Origin: Epiperipatus broadwayi
Taxonomy: Eukaryota > Onychophora > Udeonychophora > Euonychophora > Peripatidae
DNA length: 64,000 nt
Assembly (NCBI GenBank): GCA_028023455.1
Contig: JAQFVV010000012.1
Span: 12,228,864 to 12,292,863 of the forward strand
Direction of reading: 5' to 3'
Shown here: piece by piece, positions 34,200 to 46,280 of the stretch
Layout of the letters: every line of letters starts with the position of its first letter
Position numbering within the stretch: the first letter of the stretch is position 1
Position numbers and translations under genes: made by a program
The notes under the pieces: generated by a model
The model's input: the letters and a program-made list of their open reading frames with translations, nothing else
Database searches by the model: none
What the model was told of the DNA's origin: nothing

Positions 34200-36915
34200 T
34201 GTAACCGGACCCGCATACAACCCTTTTATTACGTCAGTTGTAACAATTTTCTGATGAGCATGCTGTAGGAAGGAACTATCAATTGACATTCCTAATGCAG
34301 ATGTTAATGCCTCCTACAACAATATTTCCTGCTCATCAGAGGATGTAGTACCATAAAGACTGGAAACATCTAAATATTTCTATGTTTGGTTTCCCAAAGA
34401 GCGCCATTAGAGTTCCGTCTCACTACAACCTGACTGGCCTGGGTCTAGTTATGTCAGACGTAGCTCAGAAGGCATGAGATTCTCATGAACCAGTGCTATA
34501 ATTGATGAGTGATGCGATAAAACAAAACAAAACTGGACAACTGGATAACCAATTTAATTTTTAGTAACAAAAAAAAAATTTATTAAATAACAATTAATTA
34601 GCAATTTCTAACAAAGTTCATTTCTATCCACATGATAACTCATTTTCATTTTACTTATGAAAGAGCTAGAAGCAGTTCTTTTTTTTATCAATAGTTCATT
34701 TACAAGTTCATTTATGAGAAGACATTTGGAAATAGTCTAATTCAACAATAGTTCATTTTTGAATTCCTTTATGAGAAGAAGCTTGGTAGCAGTTAAGCAT
34801 TTATGATTCATATGACATTTTGTTATTTTATGAATTATTACTGATTGGTAAACATTTAAATTCAGCAATTCTTGGTTTGTGGAGCATTCATCATTTGATA
34901 ATTAAAGCATTTATAATTTAGTCAAATATAAAAGTATATTCTTATACATAAACTCTGTTACATTATAAGAAGCTTAGAAGCAGTCAAGCATTTATGATTT
35001 ATAGAGCATTTCATCATTTTATGAATTATTACTGATTGGTAGACATTTGAACTCAGCAATTCTTGGTTTGTAGAGCATTTATCATTTGATAATTGAGGCA
35101 TTTATAATTTAGCCAAATATAAAAGTATATTCTTACACATAAACTCTGTTACATTATAAGAAGCTTAGAAGCAGTCAAGCATTTATGATTTATAGAGCAT
35201 TTCATCATTTTATGAATTATTACCGATTGGTAGACATTTGAACTCAGCAATTCTTGGTTTGTAGAGCATTTATCATTTGATAATTGAGGCATTTATAATT
35301 TAGCCAAATATAAAAGTATATTCTTACACATAAACTCTGTTACATTATAAGAAGCTTAGAAGCAGTCAAGCATTTATGATTTATAGAGCATTTCATCATT
35401 TTATGAATTATTACCGATTGGTAGACATTTGAACTCAGCAATTCTTGGTTTGTAGAGCATTTATCATTTGATAATTGAGGCATTTATAATTTAGCCAAAT
35501 ATAAAAGTATATTCTTACACATAAACTCTGTTACATTATAAGAAGCTTAGAAGCAGTCAAGCATTTATGATTTATAGAGCATTTCATCATTTTATGAATT
35601 ATTACCGATTGGTAGACATTTGAACTCAGCAATTCTTGGTTTGTAGAGCATTTATCATTTGATAATTGAGGCATTTATAATTTAGCCAAATATAAAAGTA
35701 TATTCTTACACATAAACTCTGTTACATTATAAGAAGCTTAGAAGCAGTCAAGCATTTATGATTTATAGAGCATTTCATCATTTTATGAATTATTACCGAT
35801 TGGTAGACATTTGAACTCAGCAATTCTTGGTTTGTAGAGCATTTATCATTTGATAATTGAGGCATTTATAATTTAGCCAAATATAAAAGTATATTCTTAC
35901 ACATAAACTCTGTTTGGCTTGTGGAGCATTTATCATTTAGTAATTGAAGCATTTCTAATTTAATCAAATATAACAGTATATTCATACACATAAGTTCTGT
36001 TACATTACTCAGATAGAAGTAGTATGCAATTAAAGCATTTTTAATCCATATAGTAAATACGTTCAAATATTTTTATAAATAAATTTGCGTATAACCATTT
36101 CATAACTTCATTTTATAACGTATGATAAACATGTTCTAATATTTTACAAAATAAATCCTACGCAATTACCTCATAACTTCACTTTATAACGTATGATAAA
36201 GATGTTTTAATATTTTACAAAACAAAATGTATGCAACCGTTTCATAACTTCACTTTATAACATATGATAAAAATATTTTAATATTTTATAAAAATAATTT
36301 TTATGTAGATATTTCATGATGTCAATTTATAATTCATGGTAAAGATGTCTAAACATTCTTATAACATAATTACCTTCCAGTTTTGCAGTCCATTTTACTC
36401 AGGAGAAGGCGGGTTATTTCATCTATGTAAAGTCATGGCACAGCGTGGAGAGAGTAAAGCCGCTAAATTACCCAATTGTCATTATAATTCCTCTAGGAAA
36501 GCTTTCTTTTTCCATTTTAATGAGTCAAAAGAATTAAGTAATACACTTTTTTTTTTTAAAAAAAAAGATTTAATATGTTCTGCCTCTCTGTATAAGACGA
36601 GAGAAAAAAAAAAGTTCTTTTCTTCCCACGACGTGTCTAATTTGAATACTGCCTCAGTTTAACTCAAGTATCTTTTTTCTTTCTTTTTAATGATTGGATA
36701 ATTAATTTCTTTTTTTTTTATTGAGACAGATAAAAAAAAAAAAAGACGATATAACATTTTATTCAATTCCATCAATCACAAAATTAAAAATATGATTTTT
36801 CTTTAACAAATCACAGCTTTATTGCGTTCCCATTAAACTGAATCACGCTAGATGTTTTTAAATGGGGGGGGGGAATCTTTTGAATATTTATATGAGGAAC
36901 AGAATATCTGTTTCA
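34200..36915 (-). repeat. LTR, right copy (5' LTR in element orientation)
   Basis: It is a direct repeat of 29,263-31,980, TG...CA, with the same internal order: 191-bp array 34,961-35,914, ~71-bp array 36,040-36,340, then homopolymer runs. It ends at 36,915 in TTTCA before ATATATATATG. Minor differences from the left copy include a few substitutions and homopolymer length changes. Confidence 0.92.
34961..35914 (+). repeat. 191-bp tandem array in the right LTR
   Basis: Five units with starts at 34,961, 35,152 and every 191 bp after that. Unit number and sequence match the left LTR, so the array was present before this copy inserted. Confidence 0.94.
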
Positions 36916-37440
36916 ATATATATATGCATTACATGTGTTAAATAAATTAACAAATTACTAAAAGAAAGGAAAATAGGAGAGAAAACAAGACAAATATATT
37001 TAAGAAGTACATTTTAAAATATAATTTTATAAAAATGAAAGATTGTGCCATATTTTTCTTTAAAATAGAATAAAACTGTTTTAGTAAGAATGGGGGGGGG
37101 AGTGACGAATTTAAAACCTAGTCTCTCTTCTTTTTATTAATTAAAAAGAAAAAAAAATGTTTAAAAATAAATGTAAAAAGTTTAAAATAGAATTAATTAG
37201 CAAAAGAAATTTTTGTAAAATATCTCATTGGCAGGAATGCCATTAATTTTGAAAGATTCCTGGCCTATTATTTAAATCTAATAAAGATTAGATAAAAGAA
37301 AAAATGACAAAATGAATTAAACCAGATTAAAGTGATGATAAAAATTAAACAATAGGAGAGTTAGGTATAAAAAAGGGCAGTTGTCTATTTTTATTGATTA
37401 TTGCACTGCTTTGCTGTTTGAGTCTTTCTAGCTCACTAGC
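36916..37440. other. AT-rich DNA, no gene seen
   Basis: No coding signal. A run of eight or more Gs is at about 37,091. Confidence 0.5.
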
Positions 37441-37720
37441 TCATGGGAAAATACAGACAAAGAAGCCACAAAAGTAACAATATGTGTTGCTAGAAGCCTT
37501 AAGAGTGTTTGGCTGGGCTTCATGCCCCCATCTCCTGAATCCTTGGTTCCAACAACTGTTCTCACCTGGAATCAATGCCCAAACTGTGAAATAGACACTG
37601 CCACATAATCTCTTTTCCATTATACTTCTGATCAATGGAAGGTAAGCCATGAAGCCATTGATGGAGACCAAAAGGTCAACCAGTTAAAAACCAAAACCAG
37701 TGGAAACTTGTCATCTTGAT
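37441..37720. other. GC-richer block of unknown identity
   Basis: The block (for example CTGGGCTTCATGCCCCCATC near 37,512) contrasts with its AT-rich flanks. A 76-codon frame on the minus strand covers most of it but shows no recognisable motif. It may be an unrecognised SINE or repeat fragment. Confidence 0.35.
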
Positions 37721-38949
37721 ATCTTAAAAATTAAAACCTAGATAAATATACTTTTGAATAATAAATTGTCTAGACTAATATATTTTTATAATAAACTGAA
37801 CTATAATGGACATTTTCAAATATTGAATTATTAATAAGTAATATGTATTCATTTATTTATGTTTTATGTTAGTGTTTATTATAATTTTTTAAATATGTGT
37901 GCATGTAATAAATAAATGTTTGCTTTAAATGTTGATTGGTCCATTCTCTCTCTATTTTAACTGTGTCACCAGTAATTTGTAGATTAAAATGTTTTCCTGT
38001 GTTAAGTAATCTGCACTGGTCCCATGATCAAGAATGTGAGTTAGCTTGGGTGTATTTCAAGCACCGAGTGCCTGTCATTCGGACATGCCAGATATATTCA
38101 TACTTTAATGTTAATATAAATTTTAGTGCACAATTCTAAAAGGGTTATCCTATGAATGAATATCAATATAGACTACTACTTAACATATTTTTTAAATTTA
38201 CATTACTGATATTGTGTATTCCAATTTTGACATTTTGGGTTGAAATTTATTTAATATATAAATTTTATTAATAAATTTTAACCTTATTCAATATAGATTA
38301 TGAATTATTTTATTAGTAGAGCTTAAACAAAATTATTACTTAAATTTTATTTTATTGCAGATTTAATTTGATCATTTTGTATAGCTCTATTAATTTTAGC
38401 TAGCCTATGTATATTGTTAAAAATTTGTATTGTAAACCTTATACTATTATAGATTTTAACTTGTCCAATTCATAGAGAATATAAGAGTCAACATTCCCAT
38501 ATAATCAATTATTCCATTGCAGATTTAGTGTTGATATGTGTTGGTATTTTATTATAATAAATAGATTAGTTAAACCTTTCCTCATTTTGCACTGTTATAG
38601 ATTTAGCTTATTCAAAGATTTGTGGCATTAACAAGTAATTTTTATATTCTCATTTTTAAATGATTACAGGTTTGGTATCAAAAGTTTGTGTCTGTAAAAG
38701 AGTCTTTTTTTTCTTTTTTTCTTTTTTATACTGTTATCATATATATAAATGAAATGTTATCCAGGTATATCCATGTATAATTAATTTTAATAAATATATA
38801 TATACTAATATTTTGACCAGATCACACTGATTCTCAACTGGGTAATAAATATTATAAAAATAGTTGTAGCAGTGCTGTAAATATTGATTATAATAATAAT
38901 GAACATTCTATTAATAGGAAAAAAAGGCAAAAATAAAAAATAATATAAA
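37721..38949. other. AT-rich DNA with a weak ~80-bp periodicity
   Basis: Between about 38,280 and 38,700 versions of TGCAGATTTA or TATAGATTTA recur near 38,290, 38,355, 38,448, 38,517, 38,597 and 38,665. This suggests an old degenerate tandem repeat. No gene is seen. Confidence 0.4.
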
Positions 38950-40100
38950 ATTATTTAGATTAATAAGTTTTTAAAATATTCTTCCAAGTAGAAGGTAATT
39001 TGCATATATCAACATGTTTGTTAATACAATTTTGCATTTTTAAAATTTCAATGCCTTCTCTGATCTGACATTGTTGGAGAGTGTAATGTCTGTATAGTAT
39101 TTTTGTGTTAAAAAAATCAATGTTATCACTTGTATTTATAGCATGGAGAGATAGTGTTGATAATAACAAGTGATTCTTAACAGCAATAACATGTTCATCT
39201 CATCTAGCACTGATGTGACAATTACTCCTACATACAAAAGAAACTCTACAAATGCTACATCAAATTTCATAAACTCCATGTGATTTATATAAGGAATACA
39301 AAATCTAGTAGTTGTTTTTTCTTTTTATTTATATTGTTTAGAACTTGAATTAAGGTTTAGTGTATTGTTTTATTATTATAGCTATTAACTAATAAGACAT
39401 TGCTTACAATATTTAGTTCATCTTTTAGGTTTGATTTATTTGGAAGAAGATTAATTGCCCTTGTGAAAAGAGTTTTTGCTACAGAAAAGATTTGAACTGG
39501 ATGATGATATGATGAAAATTATAGATATCTGTTAGTGGGTAGATTTTCTGAAAATAGAAAAAAAAAATATTCTGTTTTTTGGTGACAAGTATATCAAGAA
39601 AAGAAAGTTCCACATCAATCTCAGTTTCAATTGTAAATGTAATATTAGGTTGTATATTTAGATGTATTTATATACTGGACTATTTCCATTATTTAATATC
39701 AAGTATTGAATGTCTTTAGAAAAATTTACTTTTATTTAATAGCACAAAGTTAAATTTTTATTTAATAGCATAAAGTTAAATTTTTCTAAAGACATTCAAT
39801 ACTTAATATTAGATGATGGAAATAGTCCAATATATAAATGTAACTAAAATACCATCCTTACAAATATTTAGGAAAACATTAATATATATATATATATTGT
39901 TTAGATGTGGGGAAAATCATATAATTTATCTCTATATCAGGTTCCCAGATAATAAACATATCATCTATATATCTGAACCAAGCAAGAGATTTTAAAGATG
40001 CTAACTCTAAAGCATGAATTTTTACATATTCCATAAATAAATCAGCTATTATTCCCGAGAGCCTATCAGAGTAACAAAAATCTGCCTATATTATTATAAT
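38950..40100 (-). pseudogene. PLE copy D: RT palm and GIY-YIG, interrupted by a fold-back
   Basis: On the minus strand the order is that of a Penelope-like element. WFRYIDDMFIIWEPDI (near 39,930-39,985) is the RT catalytic box with both Asp residues intact. Then, after a 166-bp insertion, comes LSFLDILVTKKQN (near 39,575-39,610), the conserved strand after the palm, and SSYHHPVQIFSVAKTL. The endonuclease follows from about 39,300: GVYEI with a C-x2-C pair, and the 38,960-39,169 frame with the QIREGIEILK tail typical of PLE ORF ends. PLEs copy themselves by target priming at nicked DNA. Several stops break it. It differs clearly from copies A/B and from the 61-kb copy, so it is a separate lineage. 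Confidence 0.82.
39671..39836. repeat. Fold-back of the SINE-tail sequence inside PLE copy D
   Basis: TGGACTATTTCCATTATTTA (39,676) is answered by the inverted GATGATGGAAATAGTCCA near 39,814-39,831. AGTATTGAATGTCTTTAGAA is also answered. The same tail sequence is found in the repeats at 43,648-44,037, 46,281-46,668 and 57,944-58,313. It separates the YIDD box from the LDILVT box of the PLE, so it inserted into the element. Confidence 0.82.
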
Positions 40101-40534
40101 ATCTGTAACCTGTGAAAATCTTCATTTTAATATATAAAATTTTTTTAATATTTTTAATTTTTAATATAGAAGTAAATTAATAAGTAATTGGGATCTCTGT
40201 TATATAAATGAAGTTAAATACACAGCAGTTGAAAAGAAACAATAACAAACCTGTTCAAGCAACTACTGATCAAGTATCTTTTGATCACTCACTAACCTAG
40301 TAATATATAAACTAGCAGCTGGACATTATAGCTATAAGAATTGAAAGAACAATGTATAGCAACATTTCTTACCTCCCAACTGAAATTAAGACTCTTCCAT
40401 CAGTAAATCATGCATTTAAATGTTTAAATATTTTTTATCGTTAATATAAATGTAAATTAATTAGTTATTGTAATTTATGTTATATAAATGAAATTAAAAT
40501 CACAGTCAAGCAATTTTGAACATCAATACAATCA
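40101..40534. other. AT-rich DNA with a short internal similarity
   Basis: TAATATAGAAGTAAATTAAT near 40,161 and TAATATAAATGTAAATTAAT near 40,442, each with similar following sequence (GTTATATAAATGAARTTAAA), indicate an old ~280-bp duplication. No gene is seen. Confidence 0.4.
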
Positions 40535-40655
40535 ATACAATCCAAGGCTCCTCACTGACGAAGGCCACAAGCCTTCTGGGATCCATTGATTACTCTGGTT
40601 TGCACTGAATGGCAATACTGTATGGAGAGTTTTGCCTGTTTTAATAACATCAATG
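40535..40655 (-). repeat. Fragment of the 453-bp family
   Basis: CCAAGGCTCCTCACTGACGA, then GGCCACAAGCCTTCTGG, then TATGGAGAGTTTTGCCTG match the inverted units at 26.9-27.6 kb with an internal deletion. Confidence 0.85.
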
Positions 40656-42294
40656 CATCTTGGCTGTAGTTTTAGTCTCATTTATATTACGGATATTCTA
40701 TTTACTAACTAATTTACATATATATAAAACTTAAAAATATTATTATGTAGTACTATATTTAATCAAATACAATTAAATAATAATTTATTAAATAATGCTT
40801 TTTAGAAAATTTATTTTTAAAAAAAAACTTATAACGTACTATGCTTGTAAAAAAATGTTTGATTATCATTTTTTTTTAATATTTCATATAAGCAAAACTG
40901 CTTTGCAGGTTTTTATTTCTCATGATGTAATTTTGTTTGCCTAAGTAGAAATTCCTTATTTTTTGTTTTTGATCTAAATGAATATTTTTAAAGCTTTTGA
41001 TTAAATCATCCAAGAATTTATATTTATTTTAAATTAATATGACCTGAAATTTACATTAAACACCTACTTGTACCTAAATTATAACTTGTAGTATCTTCAT
41101 GTATAAGAAAAACAAAATCTAAAGACATTAATATATTTCTAGAAAAAATAAAACGCTCATTCAAATAGCATACCCTTACCTCAACATTTTCTCTATATGC
41201 ATAGAACATCATCTTTGTTTTTAAATAGTGATATACATCACAACTTGGAAGATTTTAAAAAGTTCTGAATTATCAAATTTCACAATAATAATGAACAATT
41301 TAAATAATACAATTTCTTTAAAATTGTGTTAAACGGGCTAATGTTAAATGAACATCTGAAAGAGAAATAAAATTGCAGTGTCCATAATTAGATATTCATT
41401 TATTAACAACCACAGGATCACCATTGGCTGGAAATCTTCAAACCCTCTTTTTTTTTTTTTTTTTTTAATATGAGAGCAACTTTTTTTCATGTTTTTTTCC
41501 AATTTAAGTTCTGAGCATAGCAAGCTAACCTAATAGGTTATTATAATGTCTTACTAATACATATATGAATTACATATAATTATATCTACAATCTTCTATT
41601 ATATTCATTTCAAAAAACAATTACATTAATACTATATGAAAAGAAATGATATGTAATGATAAAAGTGTTAATTTACCGTATTTTTCTCTTCAAAAATCTA
41701 TGATGCAAATGTTGACAAGTAATAAGCACTTATGAAAAATGTAACAATTGTATTGTTTTTCATTTTATTTGTATTTTTTTTATTGAAGTTATTTGTAGCA
41801 ATCTTTGTTAACAATACAATAATCTTATTTGCTTATATGTTTTTTTATTATTATTACAGGTGTCTAATTTAACTTATTATTCCAAAAAAGTGCTTTCACG
41901 TAACGAGATTTTGACAATCACTCATATGTGTCAACAGATATTAAATAGGTAAGTTTAAACTTTCACAGATGTACTCCACCCACTAAATTATTTTTAAAAA
42001 AATATTTTCAAATAGACGTGTAAAGTAATTATAAAACTCAGAGCCAATTAGCAATTTTCGTAATATACATTGTATTAAAATAGCTGATCACATTTAGCAT
42101 TATTGTATATTTCATATAACCATTTTTTTTTATTTTAAAAGTTGCCAATAATTTCATGTTTTTACTCGGAATTTACCAATCATCTGTGGGTGTTAGTATA
42201 TGTTATATATACATGTCTTTTGTTATTAGCGAAATATTTATGAATATTTTTATTTATTTTTTTTCCTCATGTGAATATTTATATATATTTTTTT
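40656..42294. other. AT-rich DNA, no gene seen
   Basis: A T run of ~20 lies at about 41,446. No coding signal. Confidence 0.5.
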
Positions 42295-42396
42295 CCATAT
42301 GTCATAGCATCTGCCGGGAGGCGAACCCATAACCGTCTACAACCAACTACTTGCTTGCAAGGCGGCTGCGCTGACCTCTCGGCTAACAACGCTTGA
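42295..42396 (-). mobile_element. Short tRNA-derived SINE, copy 2 (best preserved)
   Basis: Minus strand: A-box TAGCCGAGAGGTCAGCGC, then GCCGCCTTGCAAGCAAG, an extended variable-arm-like part, B-box GGTTCGCCTCC, then GGCAGATGCTATGAC and an A tract (T run at 42,284-42,294). The head recalls a tRNA with a long variable arm. The flanks (AATATTTATAT before, AATATTTTTATAT after) may be a target duplication. Confidence 0.8.
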
Positions 42397-43647
42397 CTAA
42401 TATTTTTATATTTAATGAGGAAAGAAAAGGATTTTACATTTTCATCAATTAATGAATAGCAAATCTTAACTGTGAATATAATATTTATTGCTTAACTTTC
42501 AGATATAAGTAAACATAGTACTGAATGCAAAGAAATGATAAAAAAATAAAATAACTTCACTTTTCTATATGTTTGTTATAATCTTTTCTCAGCATACTGT
42601 ACCGCTTTTTTTTTACGTCCGAAAGTTTAGCTTTAATTATTGTTAAGGAAAGTAAAAAGCAAAAAATTATATATGATGTAGTATTTTTTTATTTTTTGAT
42701 CTTATAATTATTTCGATTCATTATTATTAATCTTTATTTACTTATTTTGTAACTCCATTAAGCATTTAAATCATATTAAGAGAAATATTTAGTCAAATGC
42801 TTTTGTTTAGTCTATTGATTCATAGAAAATGATAACTAAGAATAATTGATTGTTTTTATAATTTTATTAATCTTGATTGACTTATTATTTATAATCATTT
42901 TTAAATACTACTTGTTCTTTTGGTTGGGTTACTCCCAAAATTCCCAATAAGTTGATTTACAACAATCTTGATAATTATCATACTTATACAATTGTTAGGC
43001 ATATAATTCCTAATTTACTTTTTCCATATTTTAAATAGTAACATTATTATATCATTCTTTTAGAAATTTGTTTTTTTCTAAAAACATCTATAATAATTCC
43101 ATTTCTAGAGCCTTTATCATTCTTCAAACATTTGTTACAAGGCTTACTTATTTATTGATAAAGTGTCACATGTTAAATAATGCTGTGTTCATTGCATTTA
43201 TTACATTCTTTATCTATTCTTTATTAGTTTGCAGTTAATAGCTGAAATTTTCTATACATTTTATTTTAATCCCATTTTAAAGGAACTATGTTACTTTTTA
43301 TTATTTACAATGTAGCTTTATTTGGTACTTTGCTGTTGTAAATATTGATATCATCATCTTTATTAGATTACACTATCAATCTTTATATTATATCTATAGT
43401 AAATGCTATTCCTTTTATATTTTCAAATTTTTAGACATATATCAAAATATGTATACTTACTATATACTTTTTTTATTCAATTTCCCAATTAATATTTTAT
43501 AGTTTTTCAACACATGCAATTTTCCTTTTGGGAAATAATTAATTCTTATTGCTAGATTAAAAAAAAAAAAAAGCCACTCCTCAATGGTATCCTAAATCCA
43601 AAACTTAGGAATCCTTAGCAGCCTTTACTTTTTACTACAAACAACTA
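42397..43647. other. AT-rich DNA, no gene seen
   Basis: No coding region or shared repeat recognised. Confidence 0.5.
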
Positions 43648-44037
43648 GTATGTTTTCCTGAAGGTTTGTGATGATGGTGTTTTAGTTGTATTTTTATACT
43701 GAGTTATTTCTATCATCTAATACGAGTATTGAATATCTTTAGAAAAATTTAACTTTATTCAAATATTCCAAATATTCAACTGTTAGTAATAGCACATCAA
43801 ACAGATTAATATATGCACTGTGTTTCAAGAGGTATTATTATCTATCTTCTTCAGGTGCTTCTGGCCTGACCAGTGACAGTACTAGCATGGGATTTGAACC
43901 TGGACTCTTAGATTCTTGAGTATTGAATTTTAAGATAATGCTTTAACAAACTGAGCCATCCTGCCTCAGTAGAAATTTCATATATTTATCTAAAATGTTC
44001 CTCCTGATTTCTTCACTTTTTCCTAAGAGCAAAGTCA
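43648..44037 (-). repeat. Direct repeat flanking PLE copy E (left), contains a tRNA-derived SINE
   Basis: This is a ~390-bp repeat of 46,281-46,668. On the minus strand it contains a tRNA-like head: A-box GATGGCTCAGTTTGTTAAAG and B-box AGGTTCAAATCCC. A central part follows (CTGTCACTGGTCAGGCCAG), then a long tail (AACAGATTAA-type sequence on the plus strand, ending in GGACTATTTCYATCATCTA-like sequence). The central part and tail recur at 57,944-58,313. This is a second SINE family, distinct from the ~100-bp one. Confidence 0.82.
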
Positions 44038-46260
44038 ATTACTGGTTTACGTACATTATGTATAGTCACACTAGGTTGCTTATGGGATTGTTTGCCATTG
44101 TCATGTGAGCAGCTTCTTTAAATTTAATTCTTTGTACCTTTTCTTTTCTATTCAATATTTTTGTATATTCCCAATAGAGCATATGTTCATTGGCACATAC
44201 ATGATCTGCTACAATAGACACATATGTTTTCTCTCTTATAATCATCAGTTTGTTTTTTTGCAAGCACTCTTCAATGGGATAACTAGTCTCACCAATACAT
44301 GTTCTTCCATATTCACATGGTATCATAGATGCAGTTTTTTCTTTTTTAGCATTTCAAGTTTAGGCTTTGTAGATGTTAGAATATGTTGTAGTCGGATATG
44401 GCTCTGGAAAGCTGTTCTGATGTTATACTGATTGCAGGTTTTTTTATTTGTCTGCTATTTTTGGAATGGTTCTTTTTGTTGTACATTTAATGTTTTGTTA
44501 ATAACAGCTGATGGATAACCATTTTTCATAAGAGTTTGTTCTATATAGATCTTTTCTTTTTCCAAATTGCTGGTGTCTGAACAAACTTCTTTTTCTCTGT
44601 TCCATAGTGATAGGATAACTCTATGTTTTGTGTTTCTGGTGTGATCGGATGTATAGGTTATGGTGGGTTTTTAGTAAACTGTAGTTTTGACTTTGCCATG
44701 AAGGAGTCTGGTCACAAGAATATCTAAAAATCTAATTTTTGTTCTTGTTTTGAATCTATTGTGAATTTCATTGAAGGGGATATGCTTGTGATGTGTTTCC
44801 AGAAAGTTTATCGCAGTGCTTCACCATGTGGCCATAAAAGAAATGCACCATCTACATTGTGAAGGCAAATTTTAAGTGAATGTAGAGTAGTTTTTATGGC
44901 TGTGGTTTCAAGTTCTTCCATGTAAATAATGCTAATCAGGGATGATAATGGTGAGCCCATAGTCATTTCTTGATTTTGTTGGAAGAATTCTGTGATATAT
45001 TGAAAGTAGGTTGTTTTATATGCAGAATGTTAATAGTTCCATTATACTATCAATAGGAATAGCTGTTCTGATTTGTAAACTATTATCACCATTTAATCAC
45101 CATTTAATTTTTCTTTACAATAGACAATGCTTCTTCATGTGGTACATTCCTGAATAAACTTTCCATATCAAAGCTTACTAGTAAGTCAGTTCATTCAATT
45201 TTCATGTTCTTGATTAACTCTATGAAGTGTCTAGAATCCCTGACAAAGTATTGTGTTTTGTATTCCAAAGGATTTACAACTTTGAGAAGAAATCTTGACT
45301 AATTTTGGCAAGGTGAATTTTCTTATGGATTTTAGGTAGACCATACAGATGCAGAATTTTGCTGAAATATGCTGTTATTTTCCTTTTTTTAAATCAGTGA
45401 AATACCTGCAATGATTTCTGAGTAATGTTTGTAACTTTGTTTCCATACTCAATATCAGATTTTTTGCCACTGTTCTATATTGGTCTACTGTGACCAGTTC
45501 TTGTATTTTATTGTCATAATCAGTTGTATCCACTACTACTGTTGCATTGCCTTTGTCAGCAGGGAAACTAATTATAGATTTATCTACTTTGAGAGATTTA
45601 AATTGCTTCCTCTCACCATAGGATATGTTTTACTTCAGTTTTTCTCACTTGTCAAGTGTTCTTTTTATTCTCCAGCATAATTCTGCTGCTTCTTCTATAA
45701 ACAATTTTTGAGTGATTTCCTTGGTAGCTGCCATTATATCTAATAAAAGAATATTAGTCAGTGTTATGGCAAAGTTTAATTCTCTTTCAAGAACAGAATT
45801 TTCAGTAGCTGTTAGATGTTTAGAAGTGAGATTTTTAACAGATGAATTTGGTACACTGGTTGGTATCTTATGATTTTTGATTTGCTCATGTAGATTAGAA
45901 AGTTTTTTTTTGGCATTCTTTTATTTTTCCATGTAATGTTGAATATGATTTTCTTACTAGTTGGGAAACTCTCATGAAGTATTCATCAATAAGTTTATTT
46001 TTTAAAAAACATTCTATATTATTAATGGAGTAATTGTTTGGTATTTAGAAAACTTGTGAGCATTTATTCTTCCTCTTAACAAAGCTTTACTTGCTCTCTG
46101 AGTAATTTTCTCAGCTCTTTGGAAGTGAATTAGAGGTTTTAGTTGCAAACCTGTAGGAATTATCCCTTCAAATTTACATTTACATAAGAAAGTTAAATGA
46201 TTTTCTACTATGGCCAAGTTTAGACATAATTTTCCATAATGTTAAAATTTGATATAGTAT
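44038..46260 (-). pseudogene. PLE copy E: nearly full-length RT plus GIY-YIG element
   Basis: Read on the minus strand, the whole Penelope-like layout is visible. The N-terminal segment at 46,014-46,217 contains FEGIIPTGLQLKP and RASKALLRGRIN. RT boxes follow: LYGLPKIHKKI (near 45,320-45,350), VSFDMESLF (near 45,150-45,178) and MTMGSPLSS (44,940-44,966). The catalytic box is decayed to HNVDGAF (44,841-44,863) where YVDD is expected. LDFLDILVTR lies near 44,707-44,736. The GIY-YIG endonuclease is at 44,066-44,326 (YGRTCIGETS and IPCEYG, then VADHVCANEH). Many frameshifts and stops (for example in the SKL*-NPLEY region near 45,285) show it is dead. Its length of about 2.2 kb is close to a full PLE coding region. 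It lies between two direct repeats, an arrangement like the pseudo-LTRs described for this class. Confidence 0.87.
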
Positions 46261-46280
46261 GTGGTCCATACTGAATACTT

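Larger units (their letters stand above)
29263..36915 (-). mobile_element. Large non-autonomous LTR retrotransposon
   Basis: Two ~2.72-kb direct repeats, each with TG...CA ends, enclose a 2,219-bp interior. Flanking ATAT on both sides is compatible with a 4-bp (or 6-bp) target duplication, although it sits in a TA microsatellite. A purine tract (GGTGAGGGGTAA on the minus strand) abuts the LTR at 31,981-31,992, and the only coding frame is on the minus strand, so the element reads right to left. No protease, RT, RNase H or integrase is present in the interior. The LTRs differ by only a few dozen changes by eye (roughly 1-2%, not computed), so the insertion is fairly young. Long LTRs with a short, pol-less interior resemble LARD-type elements that borrow enzymes from an autonomous partner. 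Confidence 0.9.

Noticed and set aside
31396-36662. Frames of 100-108 codons in each LTR (31,396-31,698 and 36,336-36,662)
   Set aside because: They are duplicated because the LTR is duplicated. They run through homopolymer tracts, differ at the C terminus by a shift, and read opposite to the element.
42295-42396. Possible functional tRNA gene
   Set aside because: The acceptor stem does not pair, there is an A tail, and there are three other copies in the window, so it is a SINE.
44105-44431. 108-codon plus-strand frame
   Set aside because: Antisense to the GIY-YIG domain of PLE copy E.
45480-45680. 66-codon plus-strand frame
   Set aside because: Antisense to the PLE copy E reverse transcriptase.
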